This document shows, in pieces, positions 45,801-52,897 of a DNA stretch of 64,000 nt. Positions within the stretch are counted from its first letter, which is position 1. Each line of letters opens with the position of its first letter. The notes under the pieces are model-generated. The model saw only the letters and a program-made list of their open reading frames with translations, made no database searches and was not told the DNA's origin. Origin of the DNA: Alphaproteobacteria bacterium (GTDB lineage Bacteria; Pseudomonadota; Alphaproteobacteria; UBA9219; RGZA01). The DNA lies in contig JAKFVN010000013.1 in assembly GCA_021732145.1 (NCBI GenBank), forward strand, positions 1 to 64,000, read 5' to 3'. Position numbers and translations under genes: made by a program.

Positions 45801-46663
45801 TGAAGCGCAACTTCATGCGCCAGAATATTGCAGCATGGGGCTGTGCGTATGGCAAATTCGCAAGCCTGACCGGCAACAGCAATGCCAGCGATATTAAGGG
45901 AACGCAAGTCGGCGGCATGGTTGGCTTGGAATTCAAGCCTGAACGCGACATGCTGCTGCGCATCGGCTTTGGGTACGGCAATAATGACATGAACCTTAAG
46001 TCAAACGGCAACACCGCGTTCTTAAGCAGCTATCAGTTAGGCTTGTATGGCCAGAAGAATCTGGACAGCAACCTGTATGTGGGCGGCGCGGTGGGCATCG
46101 GCTTTGATAAGGGCGATACCAAGCGCGATATCCGGGTTGGCACATTTGCGGGCACCGCGAAGGGTTCACCCGAAGGCCAGACGTTCAGCGCGTCAGGCAC
46201 GCTTGGCTATAAGGCGGATGACGGCGATGTGCAGTTCGGCATTTTTGATACCGTGTCCTATCTTTATAACAATCAGGACGCGTTTGTTGAAACGGGCGCA
46301 AATGCCGCAAACCTTGCCGTGGATAGCCAAAGCACTAACGCATTGCGCAACACCGTGCAGGTGCATGTGGCCAAGCGCTTCGATATTGACCGGGCGGAAG
46401 GTTCCATGCTTATTCCTGAACTCACGGCCGCGTATTTGTATGATGCGTATCGCCCAGATGCGAACGCAACGCAAACCTTTGATGGCACCACGGCGCGGTT
46501 CAAGGTGGATGGCACGAATGTGGATCCAAGCGCGGTACAGGCAGGCGCAGGCGTGCAGTTAAGGCTTGATAACGATTTCTCAGTATTTGGGAAGTATAGT
46601 GGCCGCTTCCGCAACAACGAAACCACGCATGGCGTGTTTGGCGGCATGAAGTACCGATGGTAA
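42878..46663 (+). CDS. Type Va autotransporter with PATR-type repeats
   Basis: 1261 residues. The signal peptide is MRFMTHRIALSLLLSLAALP. The passenger (30-600) is built of Thr/Gly/Ser/Asn beta-helix rungs with five copies of a W-x-L-x-G-x-NTYTGTT motif, e.g. WTLSGINTYTGTTTI. DNA copies near 43390, 43940 and 44240 are nearly identical. A Pro/Gln/Tyr-rich stretch (residues 790-970) links to the beta domain (980-1261), which ends FGGMKYRW. It should be secreted across the outer membrane and displayed; the ligand is unknown. Confidence 0.9.
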   Translation: MRFMTHRIALSLLLSLAALPALADTSATDINDSTISGPVDFSLGYDTTTDGNLTNQISAGSTYTKIISGSGNVTIDGSTSLSPNVNAWTLSGINTYTGTTTITAGGVLAFGVNDVIANSASVVNNGGINIAATTQTLQALSGSGTVTTSAGGILTHSGTSTWGGVISGAGGVATTGTGTWTLTGTNTYTGATAIGSGTTLSITGQSNINDTSGINMGGGTLQLTGNTTISKAIALTGSNTINVGANADVFSGVISGAGDVTMSGSGGTVGMTNTNTYTGTTTVSSGTTLGLVTTNDTIATSSAVTNNGTIDMTGTDQTFNALSGSGGIVTDAGHTLTENGTGTYSGVISGAGNVATTGTGTWTLSGVNTYTGTTTVGSGSTLSLTTNNSIATSSSVAINGVLDINSTNQTLSNLSGSGSILLDGGTMTQSGTNTFSGSVGDGSPTGGGLIVTGNGTWRITGTNTYTGTTSILSGSTLQNDGRVASSTVTVNSGAGLKGTGTFTGQIINNGTVAPGDSPGTLTVAGFTQNSGGTFEVEFNGTQHDQLNVTGSTTSLDGRIHYKPQAGVKYVRGTTYTIISSPVGGSTGRFSGTSSGAAIGATNIVNAANEPEIAGSANPQLAIQTLYSPTGTQMKIVQAELFGNAPGATTNQVATGRALDGIQQTTANGSSMDALLNALSAVGPARQAAALETLSGQVNADIGQGWRETHYTFDEILSNPGSGNCDTMYNYDYDTANGSDYAAPPPARTVIQSQQRYTPIAYETHRSPSLLARPIGLTAMDYAPDNYKALMHARSGVNSGMPNGYMPAPQPPAAQAGAYRPLGLYSQAYAPQGMVAQAASPPVNYVVVQSSGYMPGPMPAPMPSPQMMPSYQHYAQSNMNAPYGGGTHQDLYSQTAIPVPVAQPVQVMTQQAQIVQQPQAQQYVPQQYVPQPEYVPPPPYYERKEQRYQQLPLVYPRDRQDDRPVQAQGERKHVQLKRNFMRQNIAAWGCAYGKFASLTGNSNASDIKGTQVGGMVGLEFKPERDMLLRIGFGYGNNDMNLKSNGNTAFLSSYQLGLYGQKNLDSNLYVGGAVGIGFDKGDTKRDIRVGTFAGTAKGSPEGQTFSASGTLGYKADDGDVQFGIFDTVSYLYNNQDAFVETGANAANLAVDSQSTNALRNTVQVHVAKRFDIDRAEGSMLIPELTAAYLYDAYRPDANATQTFDGTTARFKVDGTNVDPSAVQAGAGVQLRLDNDFSVFGKYSGRFRNNETTHGVFGGMKYRW

Positions 46664-46674
46664 TGGGAGGGCAC

Positions 46675-47082
46675 ATGAAAAAGAAATTCTGGCTGATGGC
46701 AATGGGATTGATGCTGTCCGCAGGGCCGGTATGGGCCGCGGGCACGGCTGATGTTCTGGAACTGGTGCAGACATCGCGCGCGAAGGTGACGGGATTCTTA
46801 TCAACCGATGATGAGAATGTTCGTTCAACGCTCTTAAGCGAAATCGGCGCATCGACGCAGGAGGTTGATATGCGCACCGATACCATGTTGCAAGACGAGC
46901 ATACGCCGGATGATGTCAAGCAAAAGCTGACAGAATTCAAGATCATCTGGGCGGAGTTCGTGCAGACAAGGGACGGCGAGATGATTCCCGCCGCCCAGGC
47001 AGGTGACAAGGAAAAGGCCAAGAGCCTTGGTCAGACCGTTCAGGCCGAACGCTTCAAGAAAATCCAGGCGCTTTTGAAATAG
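46675..47082 (+). CDS. Exported small helical protein
   Basis: 135 residues; the start MKKKFWLMAMGLMLSAGPVWA follows GGGAGGG. After the signal peptide the protein is all-helical, with VQTSRAKVTGFLSTDDENVRSTLL resembling the four-helix-bundle sensor part of chemoreceptors. There is no membrane anchor or signalling domain. It is 11 bases downstream of the autotransporter and probably in the same transcript. A periplasmic helper or sensor role is possible. Confidence 0.65.
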   Translation: MKKKFWLMAMGLMLSAGPVWAAGTADVLELVQTSRAKVTGFLSTDDENVRSTLLSEIGASTQEVDMRTDTMLQDEHTPDDVKQKLTEFKIIWAEFVQTRDGEMIPAAQAGDKEKAKSLGQTVQAERFKKIQALLK

Positions 47083-47874
47083 CTATTCTTCGTAATAGCT
47101 GCCGCTGTCATATGAATAGCTTGGCGCTTCTTCGTAATAGGTTGGCGCTGGTTCGGCGTAATATTCATCCACATAGGTTGGCGATGAATAATAGGATGAC
47201 CCAGAATAATAGCTGGCATAGGGGTTGTAATAGCCATAGCCATTGCTGCTTGCGACGCTGTTATTCGATAAGCCGCCATTAGCATAGCTGGCGTAAGCTG
47301 CCTGCGCATTCGCCGTGCTGCCCATGTATTTGCATTGCGGGGAAGTCTGGCAGCCATTGAAATCAAGGCCATAATTCACCAGTACTGAATCCGATGCGCA
47401 TACCGGAATGGTGATATCCGGGCATGCGCTATTGCCGGTGCGTTGCACGGGGTTTGGCATGGTCACTGGAGTTGATTGCGTTTTGCCATTGCTGGCAGCC
47501 ACACTTGGCGCTGCACCCGTTGGCGTGCCGTTTGAATTATAAGCTACGGTTGGCGTTGTCGTTGGTGGTGGTGTAGTGGTTGTCGCCGTTGGTGGTGGGG
47601 CAACAGGCGCAGCAGGGGTTGATGCTGATACAGCGCCAGTGGAAACTTTCACGCAAGCAAGATTGCCGTTTTTCTTGGTGAGGAATTCGCCTTCACCGCA
47701 ATCAGGAATGGCCGCAGTTGGAAAGCGCGTGCAGTAGGTGCTGCCATCGCCGTTCCACGCCACAATCGGATTATCGGCATTGCACGGGCCTTGCGGCGGG
47801 AAGAATTGGATTTGCGCAGAAAGTGCTGGTTGCGCGAAGAAAAAAACGAGAGCTAATGCCAACATACGGAACAT
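47083..47874 (-). CDS. Exported Cys-motif protein with Tyr-rich tail
   Basis: 263 residues. The start MFRMLALALVFFFAQPALS is a signal peptide. The mature part begins QIQFFPPQGPCNADNPIV. A Thr/Pro/Ala low-complexity linker follows, then CPDITIPVCASDSVLVNYGL with Asp, NGC and SPQCKYM, as in the protein at 41924. The tail (from residue 195) is rich in Tyr, Ser and Glu. It is convergent with the helical protein and shares no spacer with it. Possibly a surface or cell-wall-associated protein; function unknown. Confidence 0.7.
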   Translation of the reverse strand: MFRMLALALVFFFAQPALSAQIQFFPPQGPCNADNPIVAWNGDGSTYCTRFPTAAIPDCGEGEFLTKKNGNLACVKVSTGAVSASTPAAPVAPPPTATTTTPPPTTTPTVAYNSNGTPTGAAPSVAASNGKTQSTPVTMPNPVQRTGNSACPDITIPVCASDSVLVNYGLDFNGCQTSPQCKYMGSTANAQAAYASYANGGLSNNSVASSNGYGYYNPYASYYSGSSYYSSPTYVDEYYAEPAPTYYEEAPSYSYDSGSYYEE

Positions 47875-47980
47875 AACACACGACCTTTCAAAAGAGGCTT
47901 TGTCACACGGGCTAAAGCCCTGCGGTGCGTATAGAAGCATGCCTGTTTCGAAAGTAAAACGATGTTATTATTAAGATTAT

Positions 47981-48288
47981 GGGCTTTAATTAGCCATTCG
48001 CTCTGCGCTTACGCGCAACCGCTCGGGCTTTAATTAGCCATTTGCTCTGCGCTTACGCGCAACCGCTCGGGCTTTAATTAGCCATTTGCTCTGCGCTTAC
48101 GCGCAACCGCTCGGGCTTTAATTAGCCATTTGCTCTGCGCTTACGCGCAACCGCTCGGGCTTTAATTAGCCATTTGCTCTGCGCTTACGCGCAACCGCTC
48201 GGGCTTTAATTAGCCATTTGCTCTGCGCTTACGCGCAACCGCTCGGGCTTTAATTAGCCATTTGCTCTGCGCTTACGCGCAACCGCTC
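47981..48288 (+). repeat. Seven tandem 44-bp units of the type B palindromic element
   Basis: Seven head-to-tail units of exactly 44 bases. The first has CATTCG and the other six CATTTG; otherwise they are identical. Each contains GCCATTTGCTCTG, a GCGC-TTAC-GCGC hairpin, CAACCGCTCGGGC and an 8-base TTTAATTA spacer. The last copy encodes the C terminus and stop of the MNIO fusion gene. Near identity suggests recent amplification or gene conversion. Confidence 0.95.
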
Positions 48289-49960
48289 GGGCTGTTTTTG
48301 GCGCTGTGGGTGCGGCAAACAGGCCATTTTGCATCCATCTGGCGAACCATGCGGATAATCGGGATGGCAGGGCTTCATCGCTTAGGCCCAGTTGGCTTTG
48401 GGTTTTTTCCAGCGCATCGGCAATCATCATCCCGCTGAAGATATTCTTTAGCAAATGATATTCGTTTTCATCGAGCGGCAAGCGCCAGACCTCATCATCA
48501 TGGCGGTAGGCGACCAGAAAGCTTTCTAGTTTTTCGGGAAGGTTGGGGAGGTGTTTATCGCGCACCGCGTTGTAATACGAATTCACCGGATATTGAAATG
48601 CAAAAAGCTGTAAGGCCGCGCGGGGTTTCAGCGCGGTTTCCATCAAGGCTTCGGGCGTGAGGTGGCTGATGTGCTGCGGCAGAAGTGGCGTGGTTTCTTT
48701 TGCATCCAGCAGTTGCGCGATGGCGCTTTCCAATTGCGCGATTTCAAGCGCAAGCGGCGTTGCGGTTGCATGACGCGCCAAAAATTCGGGAACATGCACT
48801 GAATAGCGCGCAATGTTGAAATGGGTTGCGGGAATCGCATTGATGCAATCCATCAGCATATCACCAAACGCATCATTCCCAAGCGCGTGCTTTAATACCG
48901 GATAATCTTCCGCCGTCACGTTATAAAGACGGTAGCGGTAGCCATTGATGTAAACATCCAGCTGCTCGGCTGGACTGAAGTTTTCCTTGGGCTTAATCCA
49001 GGCGGCGGGCTCATCATCCCCGCCATTTAAAATCGCGTGTTGCATGTGGGTTTGCGCATCCGCCAGCGTCGTCACGATATTGGCGCGGTAGGCGGCATGA
49101 GGCGTTGCTAAATCAGGAAGCGGGGCGTAATGCTGCGCATCCTTGGCGGCTGCTTTGGCTTTTTCCAATTCAGCAAACACAGTGCTGAATTCCGGAATGT
49201 TATCATCCCATTCCACCATCGTGTTGATGGGGCGCGCAGCCTTATGCATCACATATTTATAAAGCGCCCAAACCTCATCAACCACATGGTCGTCATGCGT
49301 ATCAATAATATGCGTGCCCATATGGCTATGGCCCGATAAATGGATTTGCGCGACGTGGTTTAACGGCAATGCGTCGATATAGGCTTTGGCATCCAAACGG
49401 TGGTTATAACAGGTGACGTATACGTTGTTTACATCGAGTAATAAATGGCAGCCGGAATCTTTCGCCATGCGCGCGATAAACTCTGCCTCCGGCATTTTGG
49501 ATGATTTGAATTCCAGATAGGTGGATGGGTTTTCGAGCGCGATACTGCATTCCAGAAAATCCTGTACGTTTTTGATGCGCTGCGTGATGTGCCGTAATGC
49601 TTCCTCGGTATAGGGCACGGGCAGTAAGTCGTGCGAGGTCTTGTGCGCAATGCCCGTCCAGCATAAATGGTCGGATATCCATGCGGGGTTTACCGCGTTT
49701 TTCAGCGCTTTGAGCTTGCGCATATATTCCGAATTAAGGGGGTCTGCCGTGCCAATCGACATGGCAACGCCGTGCATGACAATCGGGTAATGCGCGCGGA
49801 TCTTGGCAAGATTGCGCTTTGGGCGGCCATCCGTATCCATGAAGTTTTCAGAGATGATTTCAAACCAGTCAACCGCAGGGCGCGTTTCCAGAATATGCGC
49901 GTAATGCGGAATGCGCAGGCCAAGGCCAAAACCTAAATAAGCTGGGATGGAATGTGTCAT
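48254..49960 (-). CDS. MNIO (DUF692) enzyme fused to a DUF2063 partner domain
   Basis: 568 residues. Residues 1-280 are a DUF692 multinuclear iron oxidative enzyme: YPIVMHGVAMSIG (His63), WISDHLCWTG, IALENPSTYLEF, LLLDVNNVYV, QIHLSGHSHMG, IIDTHDDHV and NTMVEWDDNIPE carry the metal ligands. Residues 300-550 match DUF2063 (BufC/MbnC-like peptide-binding partner): SPAEQLDVYINGYRYRLYNV, DYPVLKHALGNDAFGDML. These are usually two genes. MNIOs modify cysteines in precursor peptides; candidates lie at 50038 and 50531. The last 12 residues, ARAVARKRRANG, come from a type B repeat. Confidence 0.9.
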   Translation of the reverse strand: MTHSIPAYLGFGLGLRIPHYAHILETRPAVDWFEIISENFMDTDGRPKRNLAKIRAHYPIVMHGVAMSIGTADPLNSEYMRKLKALKNAVNPAWISDHLCWTGIAHKTSHDLLPVPYTEEALRHITQRIKNVQDFLECSIALENPSTYLEFKSSKMPEAEFIARMAKDSGCHLLLDVNNVYVTCYNHRLDAKAYIDALPLNHVAQIHLSGHSHMGTHIIDTHDDHVVDEVWALYKYVMHKAARPINTMVEWDDNIPEFSTVFAELEKAKAAAKDAQHYAPLPDLATPHAAYRANIVTTLADAQTHMQHAILNGGDDEPAAWIKPKENFSPAEQLDVYINGYRYRLYNVTAEDYPVLKHALGNDAFGDMLMDCINAIPATHFNIARYSVHVPEFLARHATATPLALEIAQLESAIAQLLDAKETTPLLPQHISHLTPEALMETALKPRAALQLFAFQYPVNSYYNAVRDKHLPNLPEKLESFLVAYRHDDEVWRLPLDENEYHLLKNIFSGMMIADALEKTQSQLGLSDEALPSRLSAWFARWMQNGLFAAPTAPKTARAVARKRRANG

Positions 49961-49974
49961 ATGGCTGCAATGTA

Positions 49975-50006
49975 TAAAAAAAGTGGGGATGTTTCCATCC
50001 CCACTT
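49975..50006 (-). terminator. Terminator/attenuator between precursor and MNIO gene
   Basis: On the minus strand AAAGTGGGGATG pairs with CATCCCCACTTT and runs into a T tract, directly after the precursor stop and 15 bases before the MNIO start. It probably limits read-through, giving more precursor than enzyme transcript. Confidence 0.85.
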
Positions 50007-50037
50007 TCAATCTATTGATAAGCTTGACGCTTATGAA

Positions 50038-50334
50038 TTAGTGCTTAGCTGGCTTTTCGGCTGGCTTCATTGCTGCTGCTGGAGCAGGCGCTGCCTTTGG
50101 TGCAGCTTTCTTGTGGTGCTTGTGATGCTTTGGCTTTGCAGCTGCGCATGACTTTTCTGCGTTGCAACCGCCTGCGCCCTTGCAGGCAGCTTTTTCTGAG
50201 GTGTAAGAAGTGCCGTTACCCTTGTAGCCTTGCGGGTACATGGATGGGTAATCGTCACCAGCAAATGCGGCGGTGGTCATGATTGCCATTGCGCCAGCAA
50301 GCGCAGCAGCGGCGAGTTTATTGGACGTCTTCAT
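50038..50334 (-). CDS. Candidate bufferin-like precursor peptide
   Basis: 98 residues: a Sec signal peptide (MKTSNKLAAAALAGAMAIMTTAAFAG), a short region, then three cysteines at 51, 57 and 63 in ACKGAGGCNAEKSCAAA. A His/Lys/Ala/Pro-rich tail (KPKHHKHHKKAAPKAAPAP) follows. Export signal, compact Cys cluster and position directly before an MNIO gene fit a substrate whose cysteines are modified. The His-rich tail suits copper binding. The family assignment is inference; the Cys motif is not a standard EGKCG type. Confidence 0.65.
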   Translation of the reverse strand: MKTSNKLAAAALAGAMAIMTTAAFAGDDYPSMYPQGYKGNGTSYTSEKAACKGAGGCNAEKSCAAAKPKHHKHHKKAAPKAAPAPAAAMKPAEKPAKH

Positions 50335-50530
50335 CAGGTGTTCTCCAGATAGGTTAAATCATGCCACAGGGGATATGGCATTAAGGCGCTATAACACCCT
50401 ATTTCCAGCGATTTGGAAAGTGGTTACCAAGAAGAAACAAGCGGTATGCCGCTAAAAGATTTCATGTGTAACCAAACTGCATTATGCTAGGAATCATCCG
50501 ACACACCTTACTAACCTTATGGAGTACCAC

Positions 50531-50776
50531 ATGAAAAACACCCTTATTGCTGCTGCTGTGCTGGCAGGGTTGATGGGCACCAGCCTGGTGCATGCCCAAG
50601 ACAAGGCACCGGAGCGTGAAAAATGCTTTGGCATTGCCAAGGCCGGAAAGAATGACTGCGCCGCCAAGGACGGCAAGAATAGCTGTGCCGGCGCATCCAA
50701 GCGCGACAATGACCCGAATGACTGGGTATTTGTTCCAAAGGGCACATGCGAAGAAAAGGGCGGTAAGAAAGGATAA
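50531..50776 (+). CDS. DUF2282 bufferin (BufA1-like) precursor
   Basis: 81 residues from [16 protein letters not shown], with GGAG upstream of the ATG. The signal peptide ends near VHAQ. The mature peptide has four cysteines (32, 43, 52, 73) in the DUF2282 layout: [42 protein letters not shown]. BufA1 peptides are modified by MNIO and DUF2063 proteins and bind copper in the periplasm. It is divergent from the candidate precursor and MNIO genes, and ends in its own strong terminator. Confidence 0.9.
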   Translation: MKNTLIAAAVLAGLMGTSLVHAQDKAPEREKCFGIAKAGKNDCAAKDGKNSCAGASKRDNDPNDWVFVPKGTCEEKGGKKG

Positions 50777-50795
50777 TCCGTTTAGCTATCGATTT

Positions 50796-50826
50796 AAAAA
50801 GGGAGGCGGGCGCCTCCCTTTTTTTT
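50796..50826 (+). terminator. Terminator after the DUF2282 gene
   Basis: AAAAAGGGAGGC pairs with GCCTCCCTTTTT (12 bp) followed by further T, 19 bases after the stop. It separates the precursor from the msr operon. Confidence 0.92.
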
Positions 50827-50867
50827 AGCCTCACTTCAGACTATATATATGGGGAAAGAGGTGTGTG

Positions 50868-51305
50868 ATGACCAAGGCCTATTCGAAAAATCCGGCGGCC
50901 CTCGCGAAGCTTGATGCCGTTCAGCGCCATGTCACGCAGGCCTGCGGAACCGAGCCGCCCTTTCGCAACGCCTTCTGGAATGAACAGCGCGCCGGCATCT
51001 ATGTGGATGTGGTTTCGGGCGAGCCGCTTTTTTCCTCAACCGATAAATTTGACAGCGGCACAGGCTGGCCCAGCTTCACGCGCCCGTTAAAGGAGGAGCA
51101 TATCGTTGAAAGGCGCGATGCCAGTCATGGCATGGTGCGCATCGAAGTGCGTTCCAAGCACGGCGATTCCCATTTAGGCCATGTGTTCGACGATGGGCCA
51201 GCCGAAACCGGCCTTCGTTATTGCATTAATTCGGCATCGCTGCGTTTCATTCCAAAGGAAGATCTGGAAAAAGAAGGCTATGGCGAATATGCGCAATGGG
51301 TTTAG
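50868..51305 (+). CDS. msrB: Peptide methionine (R)-S-oxide reductase, cytoplasmic
   Basis: 145 residues; the ATG at 50868 follows GGAAAGAGG. The MsrB core is [44 protein letters not shown], with the catalytic Cys in RYCIN. The two zinc CxxC motifs are missing ([12 protein letters not shown]), as in zinc-free MsrB proteins. There is no signal peptide. It reduces methionine R-sulfoxide in proteins. First gene of a four-gene msr operon. Confidence 0.93.
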   Translation: MTKAYSKNPAALAKLDAVQRHVTQACGTEPPFRNAFWNEQRAGIYVDVVSGEPLFSSTDKFDSGTGWPSFTRPLKEEHIVERRDASHGMVRIEVRSKHGDSHLGHVFDDGPAETGLRYCINSASLRFIPKEDLEKEGYGEYAQWV

Positions 51306-51313
51306 GGGTATGC

Positions 51314-51817
51314 ATGGCGATTGAACGCGCAATACTGGCGGGCGGCTGTTTCTGGGGGATGGAAGATTTAATCCGCAAGGTGCAGGGCGTGACCAATACC
51401 GATGTCGGCTATACGGGCGGCACGCTTGAAAACCCGACTTATAAGGATGTGACATCGAAAACCACCGGCCATGCGGAGGCGATTGAAATCACCTTTGATA
51501 GCGATGTGGTTTCATACCGCAAAATCCTGGAATTCTTTTTCCAGATTCACGACCCCACCACCAAGAACCGGCAGGGCAATGATGTGGGGCCATCGTACCG
51601 ATCCGCCATTTTTTATCTGAATGAGGAGCAGCGCAAGATTGCAAGCCAGTTGATTGGCGAATTAAACGCATCGCAGAAATTCCCCGGATTAATCGTGACG
51701 GAAGTGACGGCAGCAACCCCATTCTATGTCGCGGAGGATTACCACCAGGATTACCTGATGCAGCACCCCAATGGCTATACATGCCATTATATAAGGCCCA
51801 ATTGGAAAGTAAGCTAA
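51314..51817 (+). CDS. msrA: Peptide methionine (S)-S-oxide reductase, cytoplasmic
   Basis: 167 residues starting 8 bases after msrB, with AGGGG upstream of the ATG. The catalytic GGCFWGMED motif is near residue 10. Further family motifs are [25 protein letters not shown] and [20 protein letters not shown]. No signal peptide. It acts on the S epimer, complementing the adjacent MsrB. Confidence 0.94.
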   Translation: MAIERAILAGGCFWGMEDLIRKVQGVTNTDVGYTGGTLENPTYKDVTSKTTGHAEAIEITFDSDVVSYRKILEFFFQIHDPTTKNRQGNDVGPSYRSAIFYLNEEQRKIASQLIGELNASQKFPGLIVTEVTAATPFYVAEDYHQDYLMQHPNGYTCHYIRPNWKVS

Positions 51818-51818
51818 G

Positions 51819-52298
51819 ATGAAACGCAGGGATTTTTTATTGGTCGGTGCGGCGGCCATTGGCCTTTTAGGCGCAGGAAAACTGCGCGCCGCTGAAACAT
51901 TCGCGGTTACCAAAACCAATGATGAATGGAAGAAAATTTTAACAGCGGAGCAATATCATATTCTGCGCGAAGAAGGTACCGAAGCGCCGTTCACCAGCAA
52001 GCTGGTGAACGAACGCCGCGAAGGAACATTCCATTGCGCAGGTTGCGATTACCCGTTGTTTGAATCAAGCACCAAGTTTGAAAGCGGCACGGGCTGGCCC
52101 AGTTTTTATGCCGCCATTCCCGAACACATCAAAACCAGAAAAGACACCAGCCTTTTTATGACGCGCACCGAATATCATTGCGCGAATTGCGGCGGGCATC
52201 ATGGCCATGTGTTTGATGATGGGCCAAAACCAACGGGGCTGCGGCATTGCAGCAATGGCGCGGTGCTGGTTTTCAAGCCCAGCAGCAAGCAGGCATGA
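51819..52298 (+). CDS. msrB: Exported MsrB with Tat-like signal
   Basis: 159 residues. The N terminus MKRRDFLLVGAAAIGLLGAG looks like a Tat (KRRDFL) or Sec signal. This paralogue keeps both zinc motifs (FHCAGCDYPLF and YHCANCGGHHGH) and the catalytic Cys in GLRHCSNGAVL (usually RYC). It starts one base after the msrA stop and overlaps the next start region. Likely repairs oxidised methionine in the periplasm. Confidence 0.92.
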   Translation: MKRRDFLLVGAAAIGLLGAGKLRAAETFAVTKTNDEWKKILTAEQYHILREEGTEAPFTSKLVNERREGTFHCAGCDYPLFESSTKFESGTGWPSFYAAIPEHIKTRKDTSLFMTRTEYHCANCGGHHGHVFDDGPKPTGLRHCSNGAVLVFKPSSKQA

Positions 52299-52299
52299 C

Positions 52300-52884
52300 A
52301 TGAAGAAAGCCCTTGTCCTGATTGCATTTTTGTTAAGCGTGCCGGCGCATGCAGAAACGCTGGTGGTGGCGGGCGGTTGTTTCTGGGGCGTGGAAGCGGT
52401 GTTTGACCATGTAAAAGGTGTTTCCAAAGCCGTGTCGGGTTACGCAGGCGGCACCGCAGAAACCGCCAATTACGAGCGCGTGAGTGATGGCGATACAGGC
52501 CATGCCGAAAGCGTGGAAATTACCTATGATCCCAAGGACGTTTCATTGAACCAGTTATTGGATGTTTATTTCAAAGTCGCGCATGACCCAACGCAATTGA
52601 ATTTCCAAGGGCCGGATAAGGGCACGCAATACCGCAGTGAAGTGTTTACAGCAAATGCTGAACAGGAAAAAGCGGTGAAAGATAAAATCGCGGAGCTGAC
52701 AAAGTCAAATCGATATGACAGCCCGATTGTTACAACGGTTGAACCGCTGAAAGCATTTTATCCGGCAGAAGAATATCACCAGAATTATCTGCCGCGGAAC
52801 ATGACCAACCCTTACATCGTCATGCATGATTTGCCCAAGCTGGCAAAGCTGCGCCTAAGCTATCCCGAGCTTTACAAGCCTTGA
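52300..52884 (+). CDS. msrA: Exported MsrA
   Basis: 194 residues. The start MKKALVLIAFLLSVPAHA is a Sec signal peptide, one base after the previous stop. The mature enzyme begins ETLVVAGGCFWGVEAVF with the catalytic Cys. SGYAGGTAETANYERVSDGDTGHAE and PTQLNFQGPDKGTQYRSEVF are standard. With the exported MsrB it forms a periplasmic repair pair. Convergent with the mTERF-like gene. Confidence 0.94.
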   Translation: MKKALVLIAFLLSVPAHAETLVVAGGCFWGVEAVFDHVKGVSKAVSGYAGGTAETANYERVSDGDTGHAESVEITYDPKDVSLNQLLDVYFKVAHDPTQLNFQGPDKGTQYRSEVFTANAEQEKAVKDKIAELTKSNRYDSPIVTTVEPLKAFYPAEEYHQNYLPRNMTNPYIVMHDLPKLAKLRLSYPELYKP

Positions 52885-52897
52885 TTGGTCGCCCAGA

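Noticed and set aside
47981..48288. CRISPR-like array
   Set aside because: The 44-base units are contiguous copies with no variable spacers, and no cas genes are present. The unit matches the dispersed type B element.
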